64,000 nucleotides of DNA from Jacaranda mimosifolia (lineage: Eukaryota > Streptophyta > Magnoliopsida > Lamiales > Bignoniaceae), in contig CM032128.1 of the NCBI GenBank assembly GCA_018894105.1, forward strand, positions 20,441,001-20,505,000. The letters run 5' to 3'. The translations under genes and the position numbers were made by a program. Shown in pieces: positions 60,001-64,000 of the stretch (the stretch's first letter is position 1; each line of letters begins with the position of its first letter). The notes under the pieces are model-generated. The model saw nothing but the letters and a program-made list of their open reading frames with translations. It did no database searches and had not been told where the DNA came from.

Positions 60001-62329
60001 ATATAATATAACCTAATATATAAAATAATGAAGAAGGTAGAAGTTCCAATGGAAGTTTCCAAACACCTCATTCCATTTCCTAGTACCATGGCCAAAATGA
60101 ACTCTTGCCTCCAACATCTCTTCCAAGTTGATGTTCCAATATCTTCTTGTCATTTCTCCTCGCACCTCCTTTCTAGCTTACTCTTTTTTTGTTGTTGTAA
60201 AGATGAAGAAAGAAATTCAATTTTCTCGCCGATTTACTGACGAACAATCAAATTATCATTACATTTATTCATTTTTCTACTTCTTCCAAGTGCAAGATAA
60301 CTTCATTCCAAGTTTGGCTATTTAAAAAAATTCAAAGTCATAAAACTTGAATTTAGAATAATCCTCACTCAAATTGATAAATAGGCTTACAAGTTGGTTT
60401 AATTCATGCATTTGTGATAAATAAAACCTTTCACTTAGAATATTTTAACTCATTATAATTTAATTACAACACTATTAGTCCAATTAGAAAAATATATACT
60501 CTACAACTAAAAAAGAGCGGGCATAAATTTTCAGTTGGCGCCACTTTGTTCGCCTCTCTCTTCTTTCACGATACTTATCTTTGTTACCCTCACTCCATTT
60601 TTCACTGTTGTAGAACTCAATGCGTTGCTTAATCACAATTACCTTAATCACGCAAAAGATTTATATTTTAATTTGTATTACATGCTCATAAATTCATTTG
60701 ACATGGTTTGAATGCTTCTTGTCCCCCTTGCTTCTGAGTGAAATCGTTCTACAATGGTTATTGAGTATCCCTCCATGCAATACCCACATTTGGTTGGCTT
60801 CCTTTGCGAATATCTTTCTGGTTAGTAGTTTCCGATGGGAAATAAAAACCCCGTGAGAAAGAGTATTTGAATGCTAAGGGTTGGTGTGAATTTCTCTTAG
60901 ATTAAGATACTGTAAGGGTATTGTTTGCATATTTGCCGACAATAGATTAGTGCAAATTGTACTTACTTTTCTAATTGTTGAAACTCTAGCTATGTTTGGT
61001 TACATTTTGTCAAAACAACAAATACTAATTCTCAGAATACCTCTTCAAATCAATTGGCTTATTACCAAACACCCCATATACATACATATACATATCATAA
61101 TATTTTATCATTATTTTTATAATTAAAAAATCATATGCAGTCATAACATATACATATTATATATTTTATTATTATTTTTTTAATAAAAAATATTATTCAA
61201 TTCCATTTTCACCTCAAAAAGCCAACGAAAAAATATTGATTGGACTGATATAGTAGAAATTGTCTCATCTTAAAGCATAAACAAGCATACCAAAGCTCCT
61301 CAAAGCAATTTTTTAACTATTCCCAAAACATAAACAAACATACATCACATTCCCCAACACAAATTTCACATTCCCCAACTCCACTCCCAAAACTCATTCT
61401 CCCAAAATATATAATCCAAAATATACAATTCATATCCAAACATTACCTCTATAATTTCTATATTCCCTTGGGGCCTCCGTTCTGGCCTCTATTCTAAGGT
61501 TGAGTTAATCCTCAGCCTGACCAAAAAAGAGGCTGAATTCAACCTATATCCCAGAACATAGGCTCTATTGTGAGGTTAGTTCCAGCATAATAGAGGCAAT
61601 ATACTTGTGCAAGTGATCATATGTAGATATAACTTGTAAGTACTGTTGATATAGCTAAGTAAGGAGTAAAAAGCGAATCAACATTATAAGCTTAAACCTT
61701 TAATTGAATATTTTGCATCCATACATAGTATGCTGTTTTTATAGGAAAAATATAGAATTATGCCTTGGCCAAGAATTTTAATATATGAAGTTGATTTCCA
61801 TAGTCCCAAATTGATCTATATCTCTTGTGATGTTAAATCACATATAGTTTCTTGGATTAATGTCGGGGGGTATTACCTCATCTTGATTGAATATTATTAC
61901 ATATACTTCTGGTTTCAACTAGAAGGATTTTACTTTTGTATTATTACCTATCCTGATCTACAAAGGCTCGATCCTTTTTATTCCTTAATTCCATGACCTC
62001 AAGGTCATGTTTGTTGTTTATACTTACTAGAAGCTGAAGAGGACTTTTGGAGGAAGGGGCTGTGTCAAGTATGACTCTCTCATATTTTCTCTCCCTCACT
62101 CTCTGTTTCTTACCTGAATTCAATTTTTGATTTGATCTCTCCCTCAAGTCTATTTTTCTATGCTGAAATTATTAAATGTCCCATGTGATTTTACTTTGAT
62201 AAATCTTATTTGAATTGAAATAATATTGATTAATTATTCATGGTATTAATGAGCAATGATCATTTGGGCAACAATACTTGGAGAATCCTCCAATTTATGA
62301 AGTCATCACAGGAGTAGCAGTTTTGCCTT
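60001..62329. other. Unassigned sequence with a possible MITE
   Basis: A short open frame at 60028-60240 shows no recognisable similarity. 60990-61447 begins TATGTTTGGTTAC and ends with the complement of AATGTTTGGATAT, which could be the termini of a decayed MITE; no convincing duplication is visible. 61490-61545 holds an imperfect hairpin (AGGTTGA..TCAGCCT against AGGCTGAATTCAACCT). Confidence 0.35.
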
Positions 62330-63366
62330 CTCATGTTCTTGGATACAAGGCATGGATATACTCTTTCCATATCATCTATACTTAGGGATAATGCTGCCAC
62401 AGTTTGTGCTTCAGCATTTTTTTACAAGCATTATTCTTTAAAATATGAAAAGTATGCCCTTGTTTTATTACTTGGAATTTTCATATGCAAACATACGATG
62501 GTGAGAGCTTGAAAAAATTAGATGTTAATCGGATGGAGCTAATGTCTACATGGTTGAATTTTAGTGGAATTATAAGTTCTATATTTCTTTCTAAATGCCT
62601 TGTGGTAAGAATTCTTTGGTTTTTATATAGTTCCTTGTTTGTGAAGCATCAGTTCGAGTTATATCAAATTCCAAGTGATCTTTCAAACACCAAGTAGATT
62701 GGCAACTTTAAACTATTTGGTATTGGTAATGCAGGATGACTCAAGTGAAGTTAGAATAAGGGTCTTAAGTGCTTTGAAGGTAGTTGCCAAAGTACATGAT
62801 CTTCATTATAATATCACTTTATTATGTATTTTCGTTAAATGTGTATTAAAATACTTACCTCTCAATATTAAAATTTATAAATGCTAATCCACAGGGGATC
62901 ATAATTTATATTTTTGTATTTGGACATGTATTTGTTGAACGCTTAAAGGATGGATATGTACCTATTAGGCTAGCTGCAGAATGACATGCTCTGCACAACT
63001 TCAAATTATCAGAGGGTGTATATTTCTTCCTTCATCGCACAAATGTATCTTTACTAACTAAATTGTCTAAGCTATTAATATAATTTTTTTTCATTCTTAA
63101 GGCTTCAGTTAACGTTGTTTAAATTTATCTAAGTACTCGTACTAAACATATTCTCACCAATTCTAATGTGCACAATGGGTCCTATTGCATTTACATCTTT
63201 TGTTATGATATTTGTATTTTGATAAGCATGAAGAAGTTAAACACATTAGAGCTTTCTTACAATATTTGAAAGCTTAACAGTTGCCTATGGCATAACTAGT
63301 TCCATTGGTACAGTGATGATAAAGAAGACAATGAAGATGAGGCAAGTAGCCAACTAAAAGTGTGAC
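62330..63366 (+). pseudogene. GCN1-like (translational activator of GCN2) C-terminal remnant
   Basis: Pieces occur in the order of the plant GCN1/ILITYHIA C-terminus. RHGYTLSISSILRDNAATVC is at about 62348-62409 (GCN1: ARHGSVLTISSILR). HQFELYQIPSDLSNTK is at about 62646-62697. QDDSSEVRIRVLSALKVVAK is at 62732-62793 (GCN1: QDDSSEVRRRALSALKAVAK). ERLKDGYVPIRLAAE is followed by a TGA (62982-62984) where Arg is expected, then HALHNFKLSEG (GCN1: ECLKDGSTPVRLAAERCALH). The acidic tail SDDKEDNEDEASS ends in TGA at 63364-63366. Intron-like sequence separates the pieces, so it is a DNA copy, not a processed one. GCN1 is a HEAT-repeat ribosome-bound protein that helps GCN2 sense uncharged tRNA. This remnant has stops and lost exons; upstream exons were not found. 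Confidence 0.72.
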
Positions 63367-64000
63367 AAATTGAGGTTTGATTGTTTATGGAAGATTTCTT
63401 GAATCTCGACGACTCCACATCAAAAGCCAACATCTCCCAATTCTTTTTGTTGCTAAGTGGAAAATATATACACAATATAAATGCAATTATACACTCACTA
63501 CAAAAGTGTTATTCTTGTCCCAAATGGTTCTTTTCTATTTTTTTGATTGTTGCTATAACTATGTGACAACCATTTTGACCTTTCTAGAACTCAAAGTGAG
63601 CTCGGCCTTCTATGAGAATCAAAGTAGAGCTAAAATAGAGGTGAGTTTAGCTCTGACTCTTGACTCTAATACTGCTGGTACTTATTTTGTTGTGTACAAA
63701 ACTCAAGGCCTTATTGACTGGTGTAAGAATCAACATGTATCAATTCTACAAAATTGATGAGTTGGTGAAGTCGAGGAATTCTTCATGTTTCTGTTGTTTA
63801 TGGACTATAGCTAGTTGTTAAAAATATTTTGATGTTGAACTTAATGAGGGCCCATACCTGCTCAAAATGATCTTGTTCCTGAAATTGGTGATGCTTAATT
63901 TGCAGCTCTCATGTTGCAAATAAATTTGGTACTTACTAGAATTTAATGTGTTAGTGTTTGATGCAGTTCGTTAGGGCATTTCCCCCCTGGTATCTGAATA
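63367..64000. other. Right edge, no gene assigned
   Basis: An open frame at 63377-63757 and an overlapping one (63381-63566, MEDFLNLDDSTSKANISQFF) are present just after the GCN1-like remnant. I recognise neither. They could be a further gene fragment or chance frames in AT-rich DNA. Confidence 0.3.

Noticed and set aside
1..64000. tRNA, rRNA genes or CRISPR arrays
   Set aside because: None seen; the tRNA-like matches are only the short retrotransposon primer-binding sites.

Overview
This is repeat-rich, AT-rich nuclear DNA of a flowering plant. The evidence is plant-type Ty1/copia and chromodomain Ty3/gypsy retrotransposons, a Ptta/En/Spm-type transposase with introns, plant LINE reverse transcriptase, several MITEs, and decayed fragments of two plant housekeeping genes (GCN1-like and GID8-like). 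The species cannot be named from the sequence. I find no intact host gene: every coding region recognised carries stops or frameshifts.

Layout. 1-14075 is a four-level copia nest. A minus-strand copia RT fragment (1-310) holds a minus-strand LTR (311-960 and 13354-14075). That LTR is split by a full-length plus-strand copia (Copia-1, 961-13353, TSD AAGTT). Copia-1's own 3' LTR is split by an inverted solo LTR (9074-11287, TSD ACTTG). 14490-19695 is a decayed En/Spm-like transposase gene (copy 1) holding a 509-bp Mutator-like MITE. It is interrupted by a second complete copia (Copia-2, 19696-30377), which itself holds an 808-bp hAT-like MITE. 30830-37645 is a minus-strand LINE split by a ~4.2-kb solo LTR (31534-35729, TSD TGGTC) and by a 645-bp hAT-like MITE. 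The solo LTR contains a 1.1-kb Mutator-like MITE with a 9-bp TSD. 37668-43501 is En/Spm copy 2, a direct repeat of copy 1, split by a 2-kb non-autonomous CACTA element (40319-42347) and by a complete minus-strand chromovirus (43502-54000, TSD ATTTT). Copy 2 resumes for about 55 bases after the chromovirus.

54061-57905 begins with two Helitron-like 3' ends and a CACTA-like terminus, then minus-strand gene fragments: a GID8-like piece and a second unidentified coiled-coil piece. This may be a gene-capturing transposon. 57906-62329 is AT-rich with no gene recognised. 62330-63366 is a plus-strand, intron-bearing remnant of the C-terminus of a GCN1-like translational regulator.

Most boundaries rest on target-site duplications and on empty sites that can be read in the window itself, because paralogous copies (two En/Spm copies, two copias, and the LINE frame) lack the insertions. 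The most interesting signals are: a conserved 27-bp near-perfect palindrome just upstream of the TATA box in the copia LTR family, whose exact centre was the target of Copia-1; a strong GC-rich hairpin in the Copia-1 leader; a shared Asp-to-Asn change at the first integrase catalytic position in both copias; and the clustered host-gene fragments next to transposon termini at 54-57 kb.
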